Source of the DNA: Limnomonas spitsbergensis
Lineage: Eukaryota > Chlorophyta > Chlorophyceae > Chlamydomonadales
Assembly (NCBI GenBank): GCA_037349105.1
Contig: JAYJMM010000034.1
Coordinates: forward strand, 1,178,001 to 1,242,000
Reading direction: 5' to 3'
DNA: 64,000 nt
Below the pieces are notes generated by a model. It was not told where the DNA came from. It did not search any database and saw nothing but the letters and a program-made list of their open reading frames with translations. Both the position numbers and the translations under genes were made by a program. This document shows, one piece after another, positions 15,301-25,800 of this stretch (positions are counted from its first letter, which is position 1; the number at the start of each line of letters is the position of its first letter).

Positions 15301-18300
15301 GCGCCAAGGCGGCGTCCGACCTGTCTGCGACCAATTCGAAGCTGCTGCGGGGTTCCCCGAAGGACGCAGGCTGGCTGGCTTCGGGAGCATCGTCGCCCAA
15401 GAGAGCAACGAGCGCCGGCCCGATGTCGCCGATGCTGCAGCGCCAAGTGCAGGACGGGCAGGGCGTCAGGTTTGGGGAGCAGCCAAGACCCTGCAGCCCG
15501 CAGCCAGCCACAAAGAGCTCGGCTGCAGGCGCTGCGAACCGTGCAAGAAGCGCGGGACCCGCTGCCTCCCCGCATGGCTTTGCGCCGCCGCCGGCACCCG
15601 CGCCCAATCGCAAGATCAAGGAGCCTCCGAAGCCGCTCCAGGCTGGCGGTCCATGGGCTCCACATATCCTGTCGTACATCCAAGACCAGTGCGTCCCGCC
15701 AGGGTTTGGGTTCTACACACCTTGCAAGGCCTGCTTCTGGTTTAGGGTTAAGAGTTTATGGTTTAAGGTTTGGGTTTTAAACACCTTGCAAGGCCTGCTT
15801 CTGGTTTAGGGTTTAGAGTTTATGGTTTAAGGTTTGGGTTTTAAACACCTTGCAAGGCCTGCTTCTGGTTTAGGGTTTAGAGTTTAGGGTTTAGGGTTTG
15901 GGTTTTAAACACCTTGCAAGGCCTGCTTCTGGTTTAGGGTTTGGTTTCTAAACACTTTACGAGTCCTACATTTCCACTTAATCCTGCAAGTCATAATTCA
16001 TCATGTGCAAGTCCTGCTTCTTGTTCATCCTAATCTTGTGCAAGTCCCGCTCCATCTTAATCTTCCCCATCTTTATCTAAATCTGCGTCCCTTGTGGACA
16101 ACACCTCACCAGTCATGCATGAGCTTAAGTCCTGATACTTCCTCACGTGAATCTGTGATCCATTCGGATGCTATCCCTCTTGAACCACCCCGCTTGCCAG
16201 TCCTGCATTTCCACTTAATCCTACTCCAGGGCACTCCTGCGTCCTCCTGCCGATCCCGCTTCCTCCTCACTTCAATACGTGTCCCTAACTCCCTTGTAAA
16301 GAGCCCCACCTTGCAACTCCTGCACAAGCGCATGATCCTGCTGTTTTTTCGCTTACAACTCTTTCCCTCCATTACAGCCTCTTGCAAGTCCTGCATCTCA
16401 CCAAACAATCCTGCTTCAAGGAGCCCCTCATGCAAGTCCTGCACTGGCACACGATCCTGCCTCCAACTCGCCTGAATCTGCGTCCACTGGGAAATGAAAT
16501 CTCACTGGTGAGATTCTATTAACACCCTGTTGTTCTGCTCCGTTCCCCTCCGCAGATCCTTCACAAAAGTCCGCACCCCGCTGGCACGAAAGCTGCTGAC
16601 AGTGGGTTTGCCGGTACCCACCGCCGAGGGGCTTGCCCAAGTGAGCAGCAGCTTGCTCCAGAGCCAGGCTCTAGGGCCTGCCAGCTCCAAGCTGGGCCTG
16701 CCGCCTGTCCCGGAGGGAGACGATGGAGACGAGGAGGACGACTTTGTGGTAAATGTAGACGATCCGTGTGACGAGAGCGAGGGTGACGAAGAGGTCGGGG
16801 CAGTGTCTCAAAGGTTCGAGGAGCGCCAGAGGCAACAGCAGCATCAAGAGCAGCAGGTATCCCAAGGTCGACGGCAAGCCAGTGCTCAAGGCCCACGGGG
16901 TCAGTCAGCTGATCCTCACAGCTCTGTCCCTGCGGCCACCTGCCCTATGTCTGCACAGAGCGGTGGCCGCCCGGCATCCGCCCGAACGCAGGGCTCGTTC
17001 GTTGCCGGCAGCCTCATCTCGACCGGGGCCCTGAGCACTCTTGACCTAGGGGTGGAGCCATTGCGCCCGCCCTCAGGCTCGGGGAACAAGGGCGGAGCCA
17101 ACAGGCTGAGCAGCGCGGGCGGCAGCAGGCAGAGGAACGCAGGCGGCAACAGGCACAGCAGCGCAGGCCAGCAGCGGAGCTCGGATGGCCCTGGGCTGCT
17201 CATGGGTGCCGAGGTGGTCAATGCACTGCGGCGGCCCAGCACGGCCTACCAGCGACCGCACCAGGGCTCGATCATCCCTGAGGCGCCCACCCCCCGTCCG
17301 ATCACGGCCCCAAAGAGGAAGCCCTCGGCCTCCGTGGTCATCCGGGCGCTGCACGAGCGGTCCAAGGTCGAGGCCGCGGCGGCCTCGTTGGGCGAGGACC
17401 CGCCGCTGCTGTCCAACAAGCTGCTCGCGATGAGTGGCTTGTCCCTCGTCCCGACGTTCGTCTCCGAGACGGTGCCGCGACCCACGACGGTGGTTGCTGC
17501 GACGCTGCCTGACCTGCTGGCGTTGCGGCAGCTGCGGGAGGCCGAGGTGATATGGACGGCGGCGCAGGCTGCGGAGGGTAGCGGGGACGGATCCGCTGCA
17601 GGCGCTGACAAGGAGGGCATCGTCAATGAGCTCGAAGCCGCCATACAGGCATTGCATAAGAAGCTGGGCAAGACGGCCCCCCTTGCGGTAAGTCTCACCT
17701 ACAACCCGGTAGAGGGGACTTGTTTCAACTCCTGTGCTCGGACCCGCTCTCTATTCAATACATTATATTCAATACATTCTACCGGTATTCAATACAATCT
17801 ATTCAATTCAGACCTACGGGTGTCACTGGCATTCTTCATCGTTGAGCCCTTCTGTTGTTACAATGTTGAGGCAACCACTCACAGCCTTTTGTGAAAGGGT
17901 CAGGCAGATCGAACCGGGGGGAAACAACCTACAAGAAGTCAAGAACCAAACCAGGACCAAAAACACGGAGACACGGGGTCAAATTAAAGCAGCACAAACT
18001 CATGGAGTAAAACGTCAATTATTAATGTATATATCAACAGCACCAAAATAATGCTTATTTGCTTTTTGGCTGTTATCATTTTTTTTAGATTACCTAATCA
18101 AAATCGTATGCCGGTAAACATTAGTATATAATTTTCATGCAGTTGTTTTTTCTTGGAGGAAAACTTCTGTGCCCTCTCCCCTGTTTCTTGTTTGTGCAGC
18201 TGGTGGTTGCCACTGGGGACGGAGGCCCGGAGAAGATCTACAAGTTCCCCCGCGACCTGCCGACCCGCGCACACCACCTGTGCCTGTTTGAGCACGTGGA

Positions 18301-18748
18301 GGGGTGTCGAGTGTGTGAGGAGCTGTACGGCCACTACCTGCTGCCGTCTGGACGCCTAGCGCATTTCTACGTGGGGGACACGGTGCGGAAGGGGCACCGC
18401 GTGGACCTGATCCAGCCGCCCGAGGTACCCTATGATGTGCGGGAGTGGCTGCCCGACGGTCTGCCGGGCAACGGGACCCTCATGGATGTTGCTCGCCACA
18501 TGGGCCTCACCACTGGGCTGACGGCTCCTCTTTGGTGCCCGGTGCCGGAGCTCGGCCCTGAGACCGCTCCAGGGACACACATTCTGGAGTGGGAGCAGGG
18601 CAGGGAGGGACGCAGCCTGCAGCTTCGAACGGTGCAGCTCGTTGCTGAGGTCGAATGGGTGCGCCGACAGGAGGTGGCGACGGAGGTGGTGGAGCCAAAG
18701 CCACGTAAGACGGGGAAGAAGAAGAAGCCACCGACCATGGGTCGGTAG
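400..18748 (+). CDS. Large armadillo-like repeat protein, 5' partial, 19 exons
   Basis: Exons read as 400-570, 1291-1626, 2222-2557, 2809-2910, 3378-4209, 5169-5304, 5808-6083, 6449-6715, 7315-7555, 8490-8729, 9755-9925, 10337-10554, 11537-12038, 12550-12730, 13574-13782, 14067-14202, 14863-15703, 16556-17687 and 18200-18748 (TAG stop). All junctions are GT-AG and phases chain without frameshift, giving 2,291 codons in the window; the start lies upstream. Helical armadillo/HEAT-like stretches are seen in exons 1, 7, 8, 11 and 12 (for example VQVVALAAVWNLAIVSDVRG and MDLAVRGLARVALKGPEGM). The exons at 11537-12038, 14863-15703 and 16556-17687 are low-complexity (Ala/Pro/Ser/Gln/Gly-rich), probably disordered. 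The last exon is compact, with paired Cys in CLFEHVEGCRVCEELYGHYL, and ends in a basic Lys-rich tail. I do not recognise the family; a scaffold role is only a guess. One gene rather than two is favoured by the continuous phases. The 15703 donor is the weakest junction, and further small exons could be missed. Confidence 0.7.
571..835 (+). repeat. Degraded copy of exon 400-570 edge and donor
   Basis: After the real donor at 571, a second copy of the last about 45 exon bases plus GTGTGTGGTACCGAG occurs at about 640-702 (ACTGGCCATTGTGTCTGACG matches ACCTGGCCATCGTGTCTGACG of the exon). A partial third copy of the GTGGTACTGAGGG intron part follows. Confidence 0.75.
868..1255. repeat. 27/28-bp alternating tandem array (TTCGTCCTTGTCACCGCTGT)
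   Basis: About 14 units of TTCGTCCTTGTCACCGCTGT with two alternating tails, TGAGCGAC and TGTCTGAC, fill most of the intron before exon 1291. Open frames through the array are by-products of the repeat. Confidence 0.9.
1611..1790 (+). repeat. Tandem copies of exon end plus donor (GCACGGTGGATCCAG/GTGGGG)
   Basis: The real exon ends at 1626 in GCACGGTGGATCCAG followed by GTGGGGTTTAGGG. The same junction recurs at about 1651, 1690, 1729 and 1775, each followed by GTGGGG-like or GTCGG sequence and telomere-like TTTAGGG. Confidence 0.88.
3045..3350. repeat. Degenerate ~45-bp intronic repeat
   Basis: Units built on 'ATGTCTGTCACCGTCATC-TTGCCAC-GGGATTATG' recur about six times in the intron between 2910 and 3378. 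Confidence 0.7.
4385..4615. repeat. Intronic 24-bp array (CATCCAGCACCCAGCTGCTG)
   Basis: About nine direct copies, some shortened to CATCCAG, in the intron 4210-5168. The long open frames on both strands here come from the repeat. Confidence 0.88.
4866..4912 (+). repeat. Degraded upstream copy of exon 5169 acceptor edge
   Basis: TATCAG then GATGTCGAACTTGAGTAGCT and CGCACTCTGAACTCC matches the real exon start (ATATCAAACTGGAGGAGCT, CGCACCCTCAACTCC) 300 bp downstream, with an in-frame TAG and an insertion. It is a pseudo-exon edge. Confidence 0.65.
5440..5535 (+). repeat. Dispersed repeat family 2 copy
   Basis: Contains GCTGGGCCAAACTAGG, GGGGCTCAAGCAGCGGGGCT and a GGCCAAAGGCCG-GATGAAACTGAA end, resembling the better-preserved copies at 34305-34440 and 60065-60212. 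Confidence 0.55.
6103..6297. repeat. CAACAGCAG microsatellite
   Basis: CAG/CAA triplets over about 190 bp, immediately after the donor at 6084. It lies in the intron between exons 5808-6083 and 6449-6715, so the poly-Gln frame is not predicted to be translated. Confidence 0.85.
8700..9240 (+). repeat. Tandem copies of exon 8490-8729 end plus donor
   Basis: The real junction GCTCACCCG/GTGAGGGGCG is followed by four or five degraded copies (GCAGCCCACCCGGTGAGGGG near 8828, 8932, 9045, 9146, 9215) at a spacing of about 105 bp. Intervening units carry GACTGTATCAAACCC and CCTTTACCC telomere-like runs. Confidence 0.88.
9465..9520 (-). repeat. Dispersed repeat family 1 copy
   Basis: GTTGGACGCCCACGCGGCTG to CTAGAGGTGTAACGTCATT; the same core in the same orientation occurs at 51943-52000 and in reverse around 41125-41360. 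Confidence 0.7.
9970..10335. repeat. Degenerate CACCTGCATTTGCCC intronic repeat
   Basis: Irregular units of 'TGCACCTGCATTTCCCC...TCATGCATTCC' fill the intron between 9925 and 10337. Confidence 0.75.
10525..10680 (+). repeat. Second copy of exon 10337-10554 edge and donor
   Basis: The exon end CGCGCCCTGGAGGCAGTCAC-ACCAG/GTCCGTTTG recurs at about 10626-10672 as CCGTGCCCTGGAGGCAGACA-ACCAG/GTCTGCG. Confidence 0.8.
10975..11520. repeat. ~30-bp array CTGAACCCTAACCAACCTGA
   Basis: About nine near-regular units of CTGAACCCTAACCAACCTGA plus GACCTAACCGG, then a longer degraded unit (GAACCTAACCGATA, TAACTGGCTTGAA) to 11520. All lies in the intron before exon 11537. Confidence 0.88.
12195..12400. repeat. 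Dispersed repeat family 2 copy, reverse orientation
   Basis: Begins with three GCTACAATTCA-type units (reverse of TGTAGCTGAA), then GCCCTGCTGCTCAAGCCAAG and CAGCCCAGTGGTGGCC. It lies in the intron 12039-12549. Confidence 0.6.
12712..13115 (+). repeat. Copies of exon 12550-12730 end plus donor
   Basis: The real junction CAGCTGGAGT/GTGAGTGCGGCTGGAAACG is repeated near 12895-12950 (GCAGCTGGAGTGTGAGTCCG) and again, shorter, near 13084-13110. Confidence 0.82.
13990..14060. repeat. Interstitial CCCTAAA telomere-type repeat
   Basis: Five to six CCCTAAA units next to the acceptor of exon 14067. Single and paired units occur in many other introns of the first 30 kb, e.g. 23675-23700 and 15880-15900. 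Confidence 0.85.
15704..15960. repeat. 62-bp tandem array after exon 14863-15703
   Basis: Four units of TTGGGTTTTAAACACCTTGC-AAGGCCTGCTTCTGG-TTTAGGG begin right at the donor (15704 GTTTGGG), again putting the donor inside the repeated unit. Confidence 0.85.
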
Positions 18749-19882
18749 GACACTCCTGTCCTTATGTCCAAGTGTCCATACACCTCCACCTACTATGGGA
18801 CTGATATGAAAATGACGTACGGGAATCCCTCCCAGGTTTGAATTTGTATGCTTACTGGACTACCAATAGTGGTGTAGGCAGTAATCCAGTATATACCGGT
18901 ATGCCTTACCGGTACATGTGTTTTCTTTTCCAGCTTGAGTGCAAGCGACTGCAAGTGCTAAATATTTTTGCAGACACTTCTACATCAGTACGGTACATCG
19001 TTTTCATTTGTTGCATTTCATTTCAGATTTGCGTCTGTGTACCGTATCTTTGGGGCACCACCGGTGTATCTAGTAGTGCATTTGGCAGGTGCTATTTTGT
19101 CAAGAAGTTGAGGAAATTAGGCACATCGGCTTGTACCAGATTTTACCTACGGCGATGGCCCCCACGACTTGACATGCCTGGATAACATGGCGATGGTATA
19201 TCTGTATTTCCTGTCGTGTGCGCAGTATTACCGTCTTTATTTTGCTTACAGCACGCAGTTTGGCGAACTTCGATTGATAGAATTCAGGCATTTTGAGACA
19301 TCAGGACGCCATGATCTTCATGCATGACAGTATGTCACCGTGCAAACTGGGGCTGGGCTCCTGGGCATCCACATGAGGTATACTCCTTGGCATACGCCTA
19401 GGCTCTTTCATAACTGGTTAGGGGCCACCGAAGCTTAACATTCTGAACATGTAAGAAATCCGTTAACGGTTCCCAGGGTAGGGGGAGGGGGGCAAGTAAA
19501 TCCTAGGTCAGGGTCTAACGGGTCATCCAGGTCGGAGCACCGGGATGCGGTAGGAGCACCGGGGTCGGAGCACCGGGGTGAGGTTGGAGGCAAAAAGCAG
19601 CTTTGGATTGGAGTGAGAAATATGGCTAGCAGCCGTCCGTTTCTTGGTCGTATAATTGCCTGCATTTCTTCTCTTTTGATTGATCGGTGCGATTAATAGT
19701 ACCGGCATTTTATGCGGTCGCGCTGGCCGACTAGGAATTCTTCCGAGTTCCCCTACGAATTCCCCTCTCGGTTATTTGGCCAACGCTGCGCATGCCTCGG
19801 CTCCGCAACCGCTAAGATTTTAGTCACGTACGCCTGGCAGTGTGAGCGTTTCCTGTCATTTGACAATAATAAGATACCAATA
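18749..19882. other. Intergenic region upstream of the pullulanase gene
   Basis: No convincing exon. It holds the 3' flank of the ARM-like gene, AT-richer sequence, a CACCGGG-GGAGCACCGGGGT short repeat near 19530-19580, and the presumed promoter of the pullulanase gene. No clear TATA box was identified. Confidence 0.5.
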
Positions 19883-22800
19883 ATGTTCTGTCTGAGCAAG
19901 CGCAACATCCTGAACAGCCAAGCTTACAGCAAGAGCCACAAAACCGTCCCGGAGTCGATCAAGTATAACCCCATCGCGGCACCTAGATCGTCAATCTTCT
20001 CGGTCCCTACCCTTACATCACACAAACTGAGATACACTGCAGCACATAGATCAACGACGGTTCGCCGAGCCGCGAGCGAAGCATCAACCATAGGGGCAGA
20101 AACCTCGCAGCAGGCGTCTCGCCTCCTGCGAGTGCACTACATCAAGAAGGACAGTGAACCCCAGGTGCCTACGATGAAGCCTCTTTTATTTTAAATTGCC
20201 AAATCCTTCTTAACATGGACCGTTGTCCTGCACAGTCTGCATCCACATCCGCATGTGCCTGCACCTCCACCTCCTCCCAAAATTTTATCTGTGCTGTGCA
20301 GGAATGGGGTTTGCATGTGTGGGGGGATGGCGCCTCTGAGCATACTGATTGGTCGAGTCCCCTACAACCAACAGGGTGAGCATTGTTTTTTATAGTTGAA
20401 GGCCTGAACTCATGGCCTTCGTCTGTCAGCTAAAAAGTTTAAGGCCCCACTTCACATTCTGACTGAAACGCTACGGTGCTCAGTTCCTGTGATATGATAA
20501 TACTGTAAACAAGACTTAAGTATCAATGCTATTAATGATACGGAGTTCGCAAGCTCTCTCAAGCTGAATCATGTAGGGTACCGTCTCTGCATATTTTCCT
20601 ACTGTTCGGATGCGCCACTGCCTGATCCCTGCCTCGGGTAAGTACCCCTCCAACTCTCCCACACTTCATGAGGCCAGTAGCAATTTGTATGCAAATCTCC
20701 CCATCAAGTCCCTTCCCCCCCTCACTATTTCAGGCATGATGAATCCAGTGGTGCTTTGTATTGGGATCTTCCCATCAAGTCCATGCCGGCAGGTGGTGTT
20801 GGTGCCTATGTCGGTCTGATGGTACACAAGGGCGAGCAAAAGGCAGCACGTAAGTGAGAACTGGATTACTCTACCTAGGGAGCAGCAGGAGCCTTACTTA
20901 CGAATCTTCCCTTTGAGCCCTTACTGGCGGGTGGCGTTGGATCCTATTTGGGGCTGATGTTACACAAAGGCGAGCAAAAGGCAGCAGGTAAGTGAGAACT
21001 GGATTACTCTACCTAGGGAGCAGCAGGAGCCTTACTTTGGAATCTTCCCATTGAGCCCTTACTGGCGGGTGGCGTTGGATCCTATTTGGGGCTGATGTTA
21101 CACAAGGGCGAGAAAAGGCAGCACGTGAGTGAAGGTTAAATAAATCAACCTGGGGAAAAGTAGGTGCCTTGCATTGGAACCTTCCCATTGAGCCCTTACT
21201 GGCGGGTGGTTTTGGATCTTATGTGGGGCATCCGGTGCACAAGGGCGAACAAAAGGTGGCGCGTGTGAAATAGCCACAACAGGGCTGGATTGCTTGTCAG
21301 GGAAAGAGCTGGTGGTGGACACTGACCAGATTGACTGTGCATGGCAGCTGGTTGACTCTGTCAAAATCTAGCGGCTATGCAGGCATGAAGGTCAAGGCCT
21401 ATCTCTCATGCAGTCATGCAGGTCACGGCCTTTCACTCATTCAGTCATGCATGGCAGGACCTTTCTCTCATGCAGTCATGCATGGCAGGGCCTATTGCTC
21501 ATGCAGTCATGCATGGCAGGGCCTATCGATCATGCAGTCATGCATGGCAGGGCCTTTCTCTCATGCAGTCATGCATGGCAGGGCCTATTGCTCATGCAGT
21601 CATGCATGGCAGGGCCTATTGCTCATGCAGTCATGCATGGCAGGGCCTTTCTCTCATGCAGTCATGCATGGCAGGGCCTATTGCTCATGCAGTCATGCAT
21701 GGCAGGGCCTATCGATCATGCAGTCATGCATGGCAGGGCCTATTGCCCATGCAGCCATGCATGGCAGGGCCTATTGCTCATGCAGTCAAGCACGGCAGGG
21801 CCTATCGTTCATGCAGTCATGCATGGCAGGACCCATCGCTCATGCAGTCATGCATGGCAGGGCCTATCGCTCATGCAGTCATACATGGCTGGGCCTACCG
21901 CTCATGCAGTCATGCATGGCAGGGCCTATCGCTGATGCAGTCATGCATGGCAGGGCCTATCGCTCATGCAGTCATGCATGGCAGGGCCTAATGCCCATGC
22001 AGCCATGCAGCACCTCCCTGACTGGCCCCCTGCCCGCTGCCAACGTGGACTTTTGCCCTCAGGTGTGGAGATGAGCATACCCGCCGACTCTACGGAGGTG
22101 TGGCTGGTTGGGAATGAGCAGTCGGGCTTCTTCTCCCTCCCGGACCTCACGGATGTCCCGGTGGGCAGCATGACCAAGCAGGCGGCCATATGGGTGGACG
22201 CCAACACCATTGCCTGGCGCCACGCCCTGGAGGACGGGCCGGGCCTGGGCCGCTCCTTCCGCCTGCATTACAGCAAGGACGCCGGCATGTCCATCACAGG
22301 TGAGAGAGGAAGGCAGGCGCCTCGTGCTGATGCTGATGCTGATGCTGATGCTGATGGGTCGAGGGTGAGTCATGTCCATCACAGGTGCGAGAGGAAGGAG
22401 GGCCCAGGTAGGGAGGCAGACACAGGCGAGGGAGGGAAGAAAGGCTCAGGAGAAAGGACTCTCAGGAAGGTAGGCACAGGTGAGGGAGGAAGGCTGGTGC
22501 CTCAAGCTGCTGCTGCTGCTGGGTCGAGGGTCAAGGGTGACGGCATGTACATCACCAGTGTTTTTTGGTGTGGATTTTATTTAGTCTAGGGAGGGTCAGA
22601 TTTGATGCGTGGGACAGGCAAGTGAGAGAGAGGGAGGCAGGCCCCTCATGATGTTGCTTGTCCCGGCAAGGAAAGGAAGATTCCATACTTGGGTGGTTGA
22701 TGGGGTTGTGTGATTTGCGTTGGAGCGGTCGGTGGGATTGTCGTCAAGCCAAGGTAGCTGGGGGGGTAATTGCTGGTGAGTGCGTGGTCACATCATGGCA

Positions 22801-25800
22801 TTGGTGTGCAGTTTGTGGCACCTCTCTTGTTAGGCTCTAATTGGAGGAGGCCCGTCGCTTGCTGCCGAATGATGCGAGCTGTTGTCGCTCACTTGGGGGA
22901 GCTCGAAATGGGGATGCTGCTGTCTATCCTAAATCCTAACGATGATGATGTTTGATGATCCTAAACCCTAATGGGGCAACTGCTTGTTTACCTGAATCCC
23001 AATGGGGATGCTGCTTATATACCCTAAACCCTAATGATGATGATGCTCGTTTACCTAAACCCTAATGGAGATGCAGCTTGTTAACCTGAACCCTAATGGA
23101 GATGCAGCTTGTTTACCTAAACCCTAATGGGGATGCTGCTTGTTTACCTAAACCCTAATGGGGATACTGCTTGTTTACCCTAAAACTTAATGGGGATACT
23201 GCTTGTTTACCCTAAACCCTAATGAAGATGCTGCTTGTTAACTTGAACACTAATGGGGATACTGCTTGTTAACCTTACCCCTAATGGGGATGCTGCTTGT
23301 TTACCTGAAGCCTAATTGGGATGCTGCTTGTTTACTTTAACCTTAATGGGATGTTGCTTGTTTACCTAAAGCCTTATGGGTATGCTACTTGTTTGCCTGA
23401 GGGGGGTACCGCTTTTTTACCCTAAAACCCAATGGGGATGCTGCTTATTTACCTAAATCCTAATGGGGATGCTCCTTGTCCACTTGTTGTTGTTGCAGGG
23501 GAGGGCGTCGTTGGCGCGGACGAGACTTTTGAGCTTCAGCCCGCCGCCACAGTGCTGCCGCCAGACCTGTCCCGGACGTTCCCCTTCCTTCAGTTCTGCT
23601 CGGCGCTGCATGTGCCGGAGGAGGTCGTGAAGAAGGTGAGATGGACGGTTGGGGTGCTGGGCTTCTTAAATCCTTAACCCTAAACCCTAAACCCTAACTA
23701 GGTGGTACAGGCGCCTGAGGAGAGATTTATGTGGGGTGTGCTCAAGGGTTAAGATCCGGGTAAGCGAGTCCATTCTCCAGTCAACCCATAACCCTTAACC
23801 CTAAACCATAAACTAGAGGAGGTTGTGAAGAAGGTGAGATCGACGAGTGGGGTTACGGGTTTCCTAAACCCTTAACCCTAAACCCCAAACAAGGTGCTGC
23901 ACGTGCTGGAGGACTTCATGAAGAAGTTGAGATTGATGAATAGGGCGTGCTCAAGGGTTCTGGGTTGAGGGTACACGAGCAGCATCTCCAGTTAAACCTT
24001 AACTTCTTACCTTGAACCCTACGACCTAATTTATACGAGGTTGTGAAAATGTGAGATTGATAGGTGATATGTGCTCAAGGGCTAAAGGGCCATGCTGCCG
24101 GACCCGTCCCATGAGCTCTCCTTTCTTCAGTACTGCTCGGCGCTGCATGTGCCCCCAGGAGGGTGTAATAGAAGGCGGGGTGTAACAGTGGGGTCTGCTT
24201 AGTTGCTTGCTGAAGAGTTGAGAATTAAGGAGAAGCCAAGGGAAAGGGCCAAGGGAAAGGGCCAAGGATGAAGGGCCAAGGGAAAGGGCCAAGGATGAAG
24301 GGCCAAGGGAAAGGGCCAAGGATGAAGGGCCAAGGGGAAGGGCTAAGGATGAAGGGCCAAGGGGAAGGGCCAAGGATGAAGGGCCAAGGGAAAGGGCCAA
24401 GGATGAAGGGCCAAGGGAAAGGGCCAAGGATGAAGGGCCAAGGGAAAGGGCCAAGGATGAAGGGCCAAGGGAAAGGGCCAAGGATGAAGGGCCAAGGGGA
24501 AGGGCCAAGGATGAAGGGCCAAGGGAAAGGACCAAGGATGAAGGGCCAAGGGGAAGGGCCAAGGATGAAGGGCCAAGGGAAAGGGCCAAGGATGAAGGGC
24601 CAAGGGAAAGGGCCAAGGATGAAGGGCCAAGGGAAAGGGCCAAGGATGAAGGGCCAAGGGAAAGGGCCAAGGATGCAGGGCCAAGGGGAAGGGCCAAGGA
24701 TGAAGGGCCAAGGGAAAGGGCCAAGGATGAAGGGCCAAGGGAAAGGGCCAAGGGTGAAGGGCCAAGGGAAAGGGCCAAGGATGAAGGGCCAAGGGAAAGG
24801 GCCAAGGATGAAGGGCCAAGGGAAAGGGCCAAGGATGAAGGGCCAAGGGGAAGGGCCAAGGATGAAGGGCCAAGGGGAAGGGCCAAGGGAAAGGGCCAAG
24901 GGTGAAGAGAAAGAGTTCAGGCCAAGGTGAAGGGCCAAGGGAAAGGGCCAAGGGCCAAGGGAAAGGGCCAAGGGCCAAGGGAAAGGGCCAAGGGTGAAGG
25001 GCCAAGGGAAAGGGCCAAGGATGAAGGGCCAAGGGAAAGGGCCAAGGGTGAAGAGAAAGAGTTCAGGCCAAGGTGAAGGGCCAAGGTTAAAGGCCAACGG
25101 GTCAGAACGGGCAGCCAATGGGTAGGATCATGGGCGGGATGGTGCCTGTGTTTATTGAAGTGAGCGCCAGACCCTCTTGGCAGGAAGCTAGCGGCTGCCA
25201 CTGGGCCGATGGCGGCCAACTCTTGACCGGTTCCTAACGAGCTGCCCAAGCAGATGGGTCTGATGCATGATGCCGTCGCGGGCGTAGGCCGTGTCGTTGC
25301 TGAATTGTAGGGTCACTGTAGGGTTTGCAGCCACGGTGCTGGGCCCACTGGAACCCACCTAGATTGAACCTGCACCCTTCGCCCACCCCCCTGGCTGCTC
25401 TTGGACAGCAAACACCATCCAGCGACCTCGTGAGGCCCATGCTCCCCACACACACGGAGGCTTCCCTTCGGCTTTTGCGCATTACATTTTTTACACTTCT
25501 CCACACCAGTGTGGATTTGAAAGAATCCCGGAATCTGAAATGAATGTAACTGCTCATCACCTCCCTCCCTCGCCCCCCCCCTCCTGCCCTCAACCGCACC
25601 CTTTTTCTCAGCAGGCCACCAACCTCTTTCAGCTTCCTCATGACCTTGCCCCCCTCCCCTACACCTCACCCTCCTCTTCGGCATGCCACTAGCCTCTTAC
25701 CAGCTTCATTGTGAACCCTCCCTCACCCTCACCCTCCTCCCCGGCATGCCACCAACCTCTTTCAGCTTCCTTGTGACCTCGCCCCCCTAACCCTCACCCT

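Noticed and set aside
19712..19882. Earlier in-frame ATG for pullulanase
   Set aside because: ATG 19883 gives a more typical transit peptide; the upstream 57 residues are not needed. Not fully excluded without a mapped transcript start.
21395..22015. CRISPR-like array
   Set aside because: Direct repeats without unique spacers, inside a eukaryotic intron.
21331..22074. Three overlapping frames of [18 protein letters not shown] repeats
   Set aside because: 31-bp minisatellite open in all + frames; lies in intron 4 of the pullulanase gene.
24225..25118. Open frames of MKGQGKGPR and PWPFILGPF repeats
   Set aside because: 27-bp tandem array (9 codons) within intron 6; no start context, no conserved sequence outside the repeat.
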